Assembly (NCBI GenBank): GCA_002382805.1
Contig: DGAD01000008.1
Location: 113,387-177,386, forward strand
Source: Clostridiales bacterium UBA4039
GTDB taxonomy: Bacteria > Bacillota > Clostridia > Lachnospirales > Vallitaleaceae
Length of the DNA stretch: 64,000 nt
Direction: 5' to 3'
This document shows positions 7,870 through 15,502 of this stretch, piece by piece; position 1 is the first letter of the stretch; each line of letters begins with the position of its first letter. The position numbers and the translations under genes are program-made. The notes under the pieces were generated by a model. The model had not been told where the DNA came from and did not search any database. It saw nothing but the letters and a program-made list of their open reading frames with translations.

Positions 7870-8937
7870 CTAGAATTTTTGATTGTATTTATTTTTTGCT
7901 GCATTATGGTCATCTAACGTTGCATTAAACTCATGCGCTCCAGTTTCCGGATCTTTTAATACAAAGTACAGGTAATTATGACTTTCCGGATATAGTGACG
8001 CTTCAATGGCTGCAGCACCAGGATTGGCTATAGGACCGATAGGTAATCCTGGATTTCTATATGTATTATAAGGTGATTCAATTTCTAGGTCACGATACAA
8101 AAGTCGATCACGAGGAATTTCTAATGCATACATAATGGTACTACACATCTGTAAATTCATATCAATGTTCAATCGGTTATAGATAACCCCTGCAACTTTA
8201 GGACGTTCCTCTGCAACACGAACCTCTTTTTCAATCATTGATGCAATCGTAATAATTTCATCAACTGTATAGCCCAGTTCTTCTGCTTGATCATAATACT
8301 CTTGTGTAAACACATCATCAAACTTCATTAGCATCTTACTAATAATATCTTCTGGCGACGCATCCGCATAAACTTCATATGTAGCCGGGAAAAGATATCC
8401 TTGTAAGCGTTTTGGGCGATCTGGCAGTTGTTCAAGAAAACGATATCCGTAGTTGCCATTTTCTGCCGCGTTCATGAATTCATTGGCTGTACATAGCCCT
8501 TGAGCTGCCACACGTTCTGCAATCTGTTCAAGTGTAAATCCTTCCGGAATAGTGAATTTTACGACTTCACGCTTTTCACCTTCTTCAGAAAGAATCTTCA
8601 TAATTTCTTCTGGCTCCATTCCGGTATTAAGGGAAAAATCACCATACTGAAACGATCCGTCAACACCCTGAAGCTTTGCCAACACTCGAAAATACACTGC
8701 ACTTCGAATCAGTTCATTTTCTTCCAAAATATTTGCAATTGTTTCAGATGATGCACCTTTTGGAATACTGATCTCTTTGGTGACAATTGTTCGATTGGCA
8801 TCCGGCTCTTTTGCCATCAGTTCATACCCTGAACCATATGCCCAAATTGCCGCTTGATATACTGCAAAAACAGCTACTACAATAATAACAATCTTTAACA
8901 AATAGTTAAAAATGTCTCCAAGAATTTTGTTAATCAT
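7870..8937 (-). CDS. mltG: Endolytic peptidoglycan transglycosylase MltG
   Basis: Membrane-anchored lytic transglycosylase that cuts nascent glycan strands and helps set their length. A short cytoplasmic N-terminus is followed by a membrane helix near residues 14-33 (LKIVIIVVAVFAVYQAAIWA). Then comes a LysM-like part (ISIPKGASSETIANILEEN) and the YceG catalytic domain. The catalytic Glu lies in IASMIEKEV near residue 237, and the later LPIGPIANPG motif is diagnostic. 355 residues is normal. ATG at 8937 with AAAGGTGAT upstream. It sits 14 bp after the ylbF-like gene. Confidence 0.94.
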   Translation of the reverse strand: MINKILGDIFNYLLKIVIIVVAVFAVYQAAIWAYGSGYELMAKEPDANRTIVTKEISIPKGASSETIANILEENELIRSAVYFRVLAKLQGVDGSFQYGDFSLNTGMEPEEIMKILSEEGEKREVVKFTIPEGFTLEQIAERVAAQGLCTANEFMNAAENGNYGYRFLEQLPDRPKRLQGYLFPATYEVYADASPEDIISKMLMKFDDVFTQEYYDQAEELGYTVDEIITIASMIEKEVRVAEERPKVAGVIYNRLNIDMNLQMCSTIMYALEIPRDRLLYRDLEIESPYNTYRNPGLPIGPIANPGAAAIEASLYPESHNYLYFVLKDPETGAHEFNATLDDHNAAKNKYNQKF

Positions 8938-8951
8938 AAGATCACCTTTCG

Positions 8952-9296
8952 CTACTCTAGAAAATGTGTATCAAATTCTATTTTTTCTGTGATTGTATCA
9001 TAAACCGACGTCATCAGCTTGGAAAACTTGAGCTCTGCATCCAAAAACATTTTGACCGTCGGCTCACTTAATAACTCTTCATAGTCTTGCTTTAGACTAA
9101 TTAAATTTTCATACGCATTATATGCACCATAATGGTGTGACACTTGAATTTCAAAGTTTTTACGTCTGAATTCTTCAACTTGACACAATAATTCTTCATT
9201 ACGTTCAAGAATCGATCGATAATTTAAGTAATCAATATATTCTTGAGTTTCTTTTATTTTGTTGACGAGTTCAAGCGTTTCTTCTTTGATATCCAT
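8952..9296 (-). CDS. YlbF/YmcA-family protein (possible RNase Y regulator)
   Basis: Small all-helical, highly charged protein of 114 residues in the YlbF/YmcA (DUF964) family, with the central NYRSILERNEELLCQVEEFRR-like heptad pattern. In B. subtilis YlbF, YmcA and YaaT form the Y-complex that binds RNase Y and promotes mRNA maturation, competence and sporulation. The gene starts 11 bp after the RNase J stop, so an RNA-processing role is plausible. It lacks an obvious cysteine cluster; the [4Fe-4S] ligands of the complex are mainly in partner proteins. Start ATG at 9296 with GAGGTGATATA upstream. The exact orthologue (YlbF or YmcA) cannot be settled by eye. Confidence 0.72.
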   Translation of the reverse strand: MDIKEETLELVNKIKETQEYIDYLNYRSILERNEELLCQVEEFRRKNFEIQVSHHYGAYNAYENLISLKQDYEELLSEPTVKMFLDAELKFSKLMTSVYDTITEKIEFDTHFLE

Positions 9297-9307
9297 TATA
9301 TCACCTC

Positions 9308-10975
9308 TTATTCAACTTCCATAATTACAGGTAAAATCATTGGATTACGTTTCATTTGGCGCCATAGATGTTCACGCAAGTCATCTCGAACTGCATTTTT
9401 CATCTTAGCCCATCCTTCTATTTTACGCTCTTTGCATTTTTGAAGTGTTTTGACAACGACTTCACGTGTTTCTTGCATCAAATCTGCCGATTCACGAACA
9501 TACACAAAGCCACGTGATACAATATCGGGTCCTGATAATATTTCTAATGTTCCTTTGCGTACTGTAACTACGACAACAATCAATCCATCTTCCGATAATT
9601 TTTGTCGATCTCTCAAAACAATATTACCGACATCTCCTACACCTAAGCCATCAACCAACAACGGTTGACAAGGGATACTGCCATTACGGGTAGCATGGGT
9701 TTTCGTCAATTCTAAAATCTCACCATTGGATAGCAAGAAAATATTATCTTTACGCATTCCTAGATTACTTGCAAGTTCTGCATGTTTTTTCAGATGTTTG
9801 TATTCACCATGTACCGGAATGAAATATTTAGGCTTCACAAGTGAATGTAACAGTTTAAGTTCTTCTTGACATGCATGTCCAGATACATGTGTATCCTCAA
9901 CAATCACTTCTGCTCCACGTTTATATAAATCATTAATAACTTTGGATACATATTTTTCATTTCCAGGGATTGGCTTTGAACTAAAGACAATAACATCCCC
10001 TTCTTTGATTTGAATATTACGATGTGCTCCACTTGACATACGTGATAACGCTGCTAGTGGCTCACCTTGACTTCCTGTTGTTACCAATACAATCTGTCCA
10101 TCTTTATATTTATCAATATCATTAATATCCGTCAACATATTTTTGGGCATTTTTAAGTAACCCAGCTCTGAAGCCGTGGTGACTACATTAACCATTGATC
10201 GTCCTTGAACAATAACTTTACGTCGATATTTTTTCGCCGAGTTTACGATTTGTTGTACTCGATCAACGTTGGAAGCAAAAGTTGCAACAATTAACCTACG
10301 TCCTTTGTTTTCTTCAAAAATCATATCGAAGGATTTTCCGACACTGCTTTCTGACATCGTATATCCTGGTCGTTCAGCATTTGTACTATCTGCCATCAAT
10401 GCAAGAACCCCTTGTCTGCCCAACTCTGCAAAACGTCCTAAATCAATGGGTTTTCCATGGATTGGGTTATAATCCACCTTAAAGTCTCCCGAGTGAATGA
10501 CCGTTCCTGCAGGCGTTGTGATTGCAAGTGCCAAAGCGTCTGCAATAGAATGATTGGTTCGAATAAATTCAACCGAGAACAACTTTCCAAGGTTGACCTT
10601 TTGTCCCGGGTTGATTCGCTTACGTTTTGTTGAATTCATCATTCCATGCTCTTTTAACTTATTTTCTAATAGGCCTATGGTCAATCGTGTCCCATATACA
10701 GGCACATTAACATCCTTAAGAACATAAGGTAGAGCTCCAATATGGTCTTCATGACCATGGGTGAGCACGAACGCTTTTACCTTTTTGATGTTTTGTTTTA
10801 GATATGTTGCATCCGGAATGACCAAGTCAATTCCTAACATTTCATCCTCCGGGAATGCAATACCACAATCAACAACCACAATTTCATCTTTATATTCAAA
10901 CACTGTGATGTTCATACCGATTTTGTCCAACCCACCTAAAGGTATTATTTTCAGTTTTTCATTTGTTTTCTTCAA
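9308..10975 (-). CDS. rnj: Ribonuclease J
   Basis: Metallo-beta-lactamase/beta-CASP ribonuclease with 5'-3' exonuclease and endonuclease activity, central to mRNA decay and rRNA maturation in Firmicutes. The zinc motif is TLTHGHEDHIGALPYVL-like near residue 73 (HGHEDH), with further metal ligands in NHSIADALA and HSGDFKVD. The beta-CASP region carries ADSTNAERPGYTMSE, and the C-terminal part has GLGVGDVGNIVLRDR. 555 residues matches RNase J1/J2. The start is TTG at 10975 with GGAGG seven bases upstream, so a search restricted to ATG would miss it. Only one rnj gene is visible, so J1 versus J2 cannot be decided. Confidence 0.96.
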   Translation of the reverse strand: MKKTNEKLKIIPLGGLDKIGMNITVFEYKDEIVVVDCGIAFPEDEMLGIDLVIPDATYLKQNIKKVKAFVLTHGHEDHIGALPYVLKDVNVPVYGTRLTIGLLENKLKEHGMMNSTKRKRINPGQKVNLGKLFSVEFIRTNHSIADALALAITTPAGTVIHSGDFKVDYNPIHGKPIDLGRFAELGRQGVLALMADSTNAERPGYTMSESSVGKSFDMIFEENKGRRLIVATFASNVDRVQQIVNSAKKYRRKVIVQGRSMVNVVTTASELGYLKMPKNMLTDINDIDKYKDGQIVLVTTGSQGEPLAALSRMSSGAHRNIQIKEGDVIVFSSKPIPGNEKYVSKVINDLYKRGAEVIVEDTHVSGHACQEELKLLHSLVKPKYFIPVHGEYKHLKKHAELASNLGMRKDNIFLLSNGEILELTKTHATRNGSIPCQPLLVDGLGVGDVGNIVLRDRQKLSEDGLIVVVVTVRKGTLEILSGPDIVSRGFVYVRESADLMQETREVVVKTLQKCKERKIEGWAKMKNAVRDDLREHLWRQMKRNPMILPVIMEVE

Positions 10976-10993
10976 GAAAACACCTCCGTCTAA

Positions 10994-11461
10994 TTATCGA
11001 GTAGGCTTAAGAATCTCTTCATTTTTTTCTTGACATTCTTTACATACTCCAAAAAATTTTGCTTGATGATCATGCACTAAAAAGCCATAGGATTCCAAAA
11101 AGCTTTTTTCAATAGAGCCCATTAAATCTTCCGTTACTTCAATGACTTTTCCGCATTGATCACAAATTAAATGATGATGGCGATGTCCTTCGTCTTCATT
11201 GGCTAACTCATAACGAATATATCCATCATCTAGGTTCAGTTTTTCAACAATTTTAAGTTCATTTAATAGCTGTATATTACGATAAACCGTTGCCAATCCG
11301 ATCTCTGGATGTTCAGCTTTCACAATCTGATACAATTCTTCAACGGTTAAATGTTTATCTTGATTTGCCAGCATTGCATCAAGTACTACCTTGCGCTGGG
11401 ACGTAATCTTATAACCATGCTCCTTTAATCGAATACAAATCTGCTCTTTTTTAGCATCCAT
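10994..11461 (-). CDS. fur: Fur-family metal-dependent repressor
   Basis: Winged-helix metalloregulator of 155 residues. The N-terminal DNA-binding helix is LATVYRNIQLLNEL, the metal-binding stretch is GHRHHHLICDQCGKVIEV, and a second CKEC motif near the C-terminus completes the structural zinc site. A Fur-box-like sequence at 11488-11502 just upstream suggests autoregulation. The histidine-rich GHRHHH segment and the presence of feoAB in the window favour iron sensing (Fur), but PerR or Zur cannot be excluded from sequence alone. It ends 18 bp before the rnj start, so it may be co-transcribed with RNase J, mltG and the genes between. ATG with GGAG immediately upstream. Confidence 0.88.
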   Translation of the reverse strand: MDAKKEQICIRLKEHGYKITSQRKVVLDAMLANQDKHLTVEELYQIVKAEHPEIGLATVYRNIQLLNELKIVEKLNLDDGYIRYELANEDEGHRHHHLICDQCGKVIEVTEDLMGSIEKSFLESYGFLVHDHQAKFFGVCKECQEKNEEILKPTR

Positions 11462-11487
11462 TTCTCCACCATTTACCCTTTTCTAAT

Positions 11488-11502
11488 TAATAACAATTAT
11501 CA
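11488..11502 (-). promoter_or_regulatory. Fur-box-like operator upstream of fur
   Basis: On the minus strand TGATAATTGTTATTA matches the 7-1-7 consensus TGATAATnATTATCA at 12 of 14 positions. It lies 27 bp upstream of the fur ATG, where it would cover the promoter. Confidence 0.6.
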
Positions 11503-11529
11503 ACAGTATAAATGAAACTCATCTTTTTG

Positions 11530-11802
11530 TCAATTTTCGAAAGTTTCAATTTGCTTTTCCAACATAGGAAAAACAACATCTAAGATCTCATCATCTTCGA
11601 CAATTTCATAGATTATATCGTCTCCTTCTAAATATGTAGCTTTAAGTACATACGCAAGAACTTCTTCTTCCTCTTCTTGTGTATCACTTTCTATCACAAG
11701 CAAATACCCATCTTCTTTATATTGGATAGCGCTTAAAATATCAAATGTTATTTTTTCTCCTGTTTCATCATCATAAAAATCAATTCGTTCCATGTCATTC
11801 AT
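11530..11802 (-). CDS. DUF1292 family protein (YrzB-like)
   Basis: Small acidic protein of 90 residues in the DUF1292 family, rich in Asp and Glu, with the family pattern of a FEVL/FDIL-type strand, YLLV and DEEILDVVF-like end. Function unknown. The order ireB-ruvX-DUF1292 is conserved across Firmicutes, usually behind alaS, which is absent here. I place the start at the ATG at 11802, 5 bp after ruvX. An in-frame TTG at 11811 would overlap the ruvX stop. It is the last gene before fur and probably the end of its operon. Confidence 0.85.
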   Translation of the reverse strand: MNDMERIDFYDDETGEKITFDILSAIQYKEDGYLLVIESDTQEEEEEVLAYVLKATYLEGDDIIYEIVEDDEILDVVFPMLEKQIETFEN

Positions 11803-11807
11803 CTTAT

Positions 11808-12230
11808 TCAATTCCTTTTCAAATCAAGATACGTCTGCAAAATTAATGCGGCCGCTACTTTATCAATATATTTTTTTTGTTCGGTTTTGCGTACATTTCC
11901 TTCTGTAAGAACACGCTCAGCAGCAACTGTTGATAATCGTTCATCAAAAGTTGCTACAGGTATGCCAAGCTCTCGCTCAATACGTTTGACAAAATAAAGC
12001 GTCCGATCAGCACGTTCTCCCAAATCATTATTCATATGCTTGGGTAATCCAACAACAATAAGTTCCACCTCATATTCATCAACCAAGCTTTTTAAACGTT
12101 TTATCGAATCGATAAGATTTCCAGGATCTTGTCTTGAAATTGTCTCAATCCCTTGTGCCGTCCAACCTAAAGGGTCACTCATCGCCACCCCAATCGTTTT
12201 TGATCCATAATCTAATCCCATTATACGCAT
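11808..12230 (-). CDS. ruvX: RuvX/YqgF Holliday-junction resolvase-like nuclease
   Basis: RNase H-fold nuclease of 140 residues involved in pre-16S rRNA 5' end processing and proposed to act on Holliday junctions. Motifs are MGLDYGSKTIGVAMSD (first catalytic Asp), LIVVGLPKHMNNDLGERA, and TFDERLSTVAAERVL with the DER signature. C-terminal KKYIDKVAAALILQTYLD holds the last acidic residue. Standard length. It lies 14 bp after ireB and is followed by DUF1292, the conserved Firmicutes arrangement. Confidence 0.96.
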   Translation of the reverse strand: MRIMGLDYGSKTIGVAMSDPLGWTAQGIETISRQDPGNLIDSIKRLKSLVDEYEVELIVVGLPKHMNNDLGERADRTLYFVKRIERELGIPVATFDERLSTVAAERVLTEGNVRKTEQKKYIDKVAAALILQTYLDLKRN

Positions 12231-12244
12231 GGCTTATTCAATCC

Positions 12245-12508
12245 TTACTCACGAATATTGTGTTTAATATAGTTTTTAACCAATTCTTCTAATAGCTCAT
12301 CGCGCTCCAACTGACTAATGAGTGTCCTTGCATTGTTATGACTGGTAATATACGTCGGATCTCCTGATAGTATGTATCCAACAATTTGATATATAGAATT
12401 ATATCCCTTTTCTTCAAGAGATTCATAAACAATTTTCATAGTTTTTGTCACTTGGTTTTCCGGTTCTTTTTCAGGTCGTCTGAAAAATTGCGTATTATCT
12501 AGTCCCAT
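12245..12508 (-). CDS. ireB: IreB-family regulatory phosphoprotein (DUF965)
   Basis: 87-residue IreB/YrzL protein with the family pattern [27 protein letters not shown] and a C-terminal [22 protein letters not shown]. In Enterococcus IreB is phosphorylated on N-terminal threonines by the PASTA-domain kinase IreK and affects cephalosporin resistance. Threonine 21 (QVTKTMKIV) sits in a corresponding position here. First visible gene of the ireB-ruvX-DUF1292 operon. ATG at 12508 with AGGATG upstream. No kinase gene is in the window. Confidence 0.92.
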   Translation of the reverse strand: MGLDNTQFFRRPEKEPENQVTKTMKIVYESLEEKGYNSIYQIVGYILSGDPTYITSHNNARTLISQLERDELLEELVKNYIKHNIRE

Positions 12509-12596
12509 GTTTTCACATCCTATCTATAAAATATTTCAATATCTATACTCATATTACAGTAAAGCACTTAAAATATCAATTGTTTATTTATTAAAA

Positions 12597-13910
12597 TCAT
12601 TTTACAAATGATTTCTCACCTCGTATTCCATCATGGAAAAGCTCAACTAGATCTACATGGATAATCTGCCCTTTAAGCCCAGTATCACCTTGAATATATA
12701 CGCGAATATACTCCGGTGTATAGCCTGTTAAAAACATTTTTCCTTCAAGCTCTATCTCTTCTTCAATAAGTACTTGAACCTTAGCTTCCAGATGTCGATT
12801 TAAGTAGTCTTGCTTTAACTGAGCTGTTGTTGCTATCAACTCTTGGCTACGCTGATTTTTTACTTCTCCATCAACTTGAGGTTTCATTTTTGCAGCTTTT
12901 GTCCCTTCCCGTATAGAATACTTAAAAACATGAACGTCTGAAAAAGCCACTTTTTCAACAAAAGCTTTTGTCGTCTGCGCTTCTTTTTCTGTTTCCATAG
13001 GAAAACCTACAATGACATCCGTTGTTAAGGCTGGATCTGTATAATATCGGCGTAGCAGTTCTACTTTTTCATAGTACTCTTTTGACGTATATTTTCGATT
13101 CATACGTTTGAGTACGCTATCACTTCCACTTTGCATGGAAAGGTGAAAATGCGGACATACTTTTTCACATTGGCTTAAACGTTGTACAAATTCTTCACTA
13201 ATTAAACCAGGCTCAACAGAACCAATACGGATGCGTTTTAGCCCTTCAATTTGATTTAACTGTTCAATAAGATGAATTAACGTGACCCCTTCCAAGTCTT
13301 TTCCATACGATCCTATATGGATACCTGTCAATACAATTTCTTGATAGCCATGTAAGACCAATTCTTTAACTTCATTTATCACTGCTTGGGGATCTCTTGA
13401 ACGGACAATTCCCCTTGTATATGGGATGATACAATACGAACAATATTGGTCGCATCCATCTTGTATTTTTAATGTTGATCGTGTTTTGTTTTGTTGTGCT
13501 TCTATATGCAGTTCCTCAAAGACAATGTTATGATGCACGTCTTCGATTTTAGCAATATTTAATGATTGATCTTGAAACGATTGGACAATTTCAACCAATT
13601 GATTTTTTTGTGTATTACCAATCAACAAATCAATATATGGCATATCTTTTAATTGTTCATGTTGAATTTGAACATAACATCCAACCGCAACTACGATGCC
13701 ATGAGGATTGTTTTTTTTGGCTCTGGAAAGCATTTTCCGTGATTTTTTATCAGCGATATTGGTCACCGTACATGTATTCACAATGTAAATATCATTTTTT
13801 TCATCAAATTCACCAATATTATATCCTGCTTTTACAAATTGTTCAGTCATAGCTTCGGTTTCGTATTGGTTGACTTTACATCCGAGTGTATGAAACGCAA
13901 CAGACGGCAT
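12597..13910 (-). CDS. mtaB: tRNA t6A37 methylthiotransferase MtaB
   Basis: Radical-SAM methylthiotransferase that turns N6-threonylcarbamoyladenosine at tRNA position 37 into its 2-methylthio form. The N-terminal UPF0004 domain has the three auxiliary-cluster cysteines (HTLGCKVNQYET, VNTCTVTN, VGCYVQ). The radical SAM motif is DGCDQYCSYCIIPYTRG, and a C-terminal TRAM domain follows (VLIEEEIELEGKMFLTGYT). Start chosen at the ATG at 13910 (MPSVAFHTLGC), with GAAGTGA upstream; an in-frame GTG at 13919 is possible. 437 residues is normal. It is divergent from the HPr-like gene and stands alone between ireB and that gene. Confidence 0.94.
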   Translation of the reverse strand: MPSVAFHTLGCKVNQYETEAMTEQFVKAGYNIGEFDEKNDIYIVNTCTVTNIADKKSRKMLSRAKKNNPHGIVVAVGCYVQIQHEQLKDMPYIDLLIGNTQKNQLVEIVQSFQDQSLNIAKIEDVHHNIVFEELHIEAQQNKTRSTLKIQDGCDQYCSYCIIPYTRGIVRSRDPQAVINEVKELVLHGYQEIVLTGIHIGSYGKDLEGVTLIHLIEQLNQIEGLKRIRIGSVEPGLISEEFVQRLSQCEKVCPHFHLSMQSGSDSVLKRMNRKYTSKEYYEKVELLRRYYTDPALTTDVIVGFPMETEKEAQTTKAFVEKVAFSDVHVFKYSIREGTKAAKMKPQVDGEVKNQRSQELIATTAQLKQDYLNRHLEAKVQVLIEEEIELEGKMFLTGYTPEYIRVYIQGDTGLKGQIIHVDLVELFHDGIRGEKSFVK

Positions 13911-13974
13911 AATCTTCACTTCTTTCTATAGAATAAATTTACATGTTGCAATAGTTTAGTAATACATTTGTAAC

Positions 13975-14002
13975 TTGACATTATAATGGGTTATGATAGT
14001 AT
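13975..14002 (+). promoter_or_regulatory. Promoter for the HPr-like gene
   Basis: TTGACA at 13975, a 16-base spacer and TAGTAT at 13997, with a TGA extension before the -10. It lies 36 bp upstream of the start codon. Confidence 0.65.
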
Positions 14003-14037
14003 TATTGTATAGTTTATTAAATAAAGGAGGCAAGGAA

Positions 14038-14271
14038 ATGACAACTATACAAGTAACTCTCAATTCAATTGACAAAGTCAAAACATTTGTTAATTTAGTC
14101 AGTCGTTATGATTCAGACTTTGATCTTGTTTCTGGTCGATATGTGATTGATGCTAAATCTATCATGGGTATTTTCAGCTTAGATTTAAGTAAGCCCATTG
14201 AATTAAACATTCATGATCAATCCATCGTTGATGAAGTTAAAAGTGCATTAAATGATTTTATCATTGAATAA
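14038..14271 (+). CDS. HPr-like protein lacking the active-site histidine
   Basis: 77-residue protein with the HPr fold pattern. The second half, KSIMGIFSLDL followed by an IELNI strand, matches the conserved KSIMGxMSL segment of HPr that contains the regulatory Ser46 site for HPr kinase. The first half aligns only loosely (SIDKVKTFVNLVSRYDSDFDL), and the GIHARPA motif with the phosphorylated His15 is missing. It therefore cannot act as a normal PTS phosphocarrier. It recalls Crh, the catabolite-repression HPr of Bacillus, which also lacks His15. Start ATG at 14038 with AAAGGAGG upstream; an in-frame upstream ATG at 13993 overlaps the -10 and is unlikely. Own promoter and own terminator, so monocistronic. 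Confidence 0.8.
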   Translation: MTTIQVTLNSIDKVKTFVNLVSRYDSDFDLVSGRYVIDAKSIMGIFSLDLSKPIELNIHDQSIVDEVKSALNDFIIE

Positions 14272-14290
14272 ATCTAAGGCAACGAAGACT

Positions 14291-14312
14291 AGGGGCATGG
14301 CCCCTTTTTTTA
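14291..14312 (+). terminator. Intrinsic terminator of the HPr-like gene
   Basis: Six-base-pair GC-rich stem (AGGGGC/GCCCCT) with a three-base loop, followed by seven T. The T-run overlaps the stop codon of the convergent thiI gene. Confidence 0.88.
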
Positions 14313-15491
14313 TTGCCCTGGTTTTATTTTAATAACTTCAGTATCTTCTATTGCTTTTTTAATCATTGAATCAATATCTTTTAAGTTTTTCTCGGATTTT
14401 TCAATAGCTTCAAGTTTTGGCTTTGTTACCGGATGCTTCGCAACAAACACGGTACAACAATCTTCATAAGGAAGAATCGATGTCTCATATGCATCAATCT
14501 TTTCACTAATGTCTACAATTTCTTGCTTATCAAAACCAATCAACGGTCTAAATACCGGCATCGTACATACCGCATTGGTCGCCACTAAACTATGTATGGT
14601 CTGTGAAGCCACTTGTCCAATACTCTCTCCTGTTACAAGAGCCAACGCTTTTAAATACTTTGCATGGGCTTCTGCAATAGTCATCATCACACGCCGCATG
14701 ATAATAGTTAGCTGTTCATGAGGACACTGCTCATAGATAGCTAGTTGAATTTCTGTAAATGGAACAATGTGCAAACGAATGGGCCCTGTCTTACGTGAAA
14801 TAATACGCGCCAAATCAATAACCTTTTGTTTTGCCCGTTCACTCGTATAAGGATGTGAATGAAAATAGACTGCATCTATTGCTACGCCTCGTTTTGCAAT
14901 CATATACCCTGCCACCGGACTGTCAATTCCTCCGGAAAGTAATAGCATTGCTCGACCATTTGATCCTACTGGCATACCACCTAACCCTTTAATCATTTTT
15001 GAATAAATATAAGTTCGGTCACGAACTTCAATCCAGATACGAACTTCAGGATTATGTACATCGACTTTAAGCTCCGGATATGCATTTAATAAATGAGCTC
15101 CTACTTCTCGACAAATCTCCATAGATGTTACCGGATAAGATTTGACTGCTCGGCGGGCTTCAACCTTAAATGTAAAGTCTTGTGTCGGATACTGCTGTTT
15201 TACAAAATCTGTAACTGTCGTTTTGATTTCTTCAAAATCACCACGTTCAATAACAACCACTGGACAAATATAAGCAATTCCAAAGACCTCTTTAATAGCA
15301 TCTAGCACTTCTTGCTCTTCATAATCCGAATGTGGTTCAACAAAAATACGTCCTTGTTCTTTTTGGACTTTAAACACACCTAAAGCTTCTATGCGATGAC
15401 GTATCTGGTCCATCAAAATATTTTCAAACATATATCTGTTTTTCCCTTTTAATGCGATTTCGCCATACTTAATTAAAAATGCTTTTTTCAT
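14310..15491 (-). CDS. thiI: tRNA 4-thiouridine synthetase ThiI
   Basis: Adenylates U8 of tRNA and inserts sulphur from a cysteine desulfurase persulfide. The 393 residues hold an N-terminal ferredoxin-like region (LIKYGEIALKGKNR), a THUMP domain around 60-165, and the PP-loop ATPase motif LLSGGIDSPVAGYM near residue 180. There is no C-terminal rhodanese domain, as in Bacillus, so sulphur must come through another route. Start at the ATG at 15491, with TGGAGG six bases upstream; an in-frame ATG at 15503 overlaps the upstream stop and lacks a ribosome site. The desulfurase gene directly upstream (11 bp) is its likely dedicated partner. Confidence 0.95.
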   Translation of the reverse strand: MKKAFLIKYGEIALKGKNRYMFENILMDQIRHRIEALGVFKVQKEQGRIFVEPHSDYEEQEVLDAIKEVFGIAYICPVVVIERGDFEEIKTTVTDFVKQQYPTQDFTFKVEARRAVKSYPVTSMEICREVGAHLLNAYPELKVDVHNPEVRIWIEVRDRTYIYSKMIKGLGGMPVGSNGRAMLLLSGGIDSPVAGYMIAKRGVAIDAVYFHSHPYTSERAKQKVIDLARIISRKTGPIRLHIVPFTEIQLAIYEQCPHEQLTIIMRRVMMTIAEAHAKYLKALALVTGESIGQVASQTIHSLVATNAVCTMPVFRPLIGFDKQEIVDISEKIDAYETSILPYEDCCTVFVAKHPVTKPKLEAIEKSEKNLKDIDSMIKKAIEDTEVIKIKPGQ

Positions 15492-15502
15492 GAAAACCTC
15501 CA

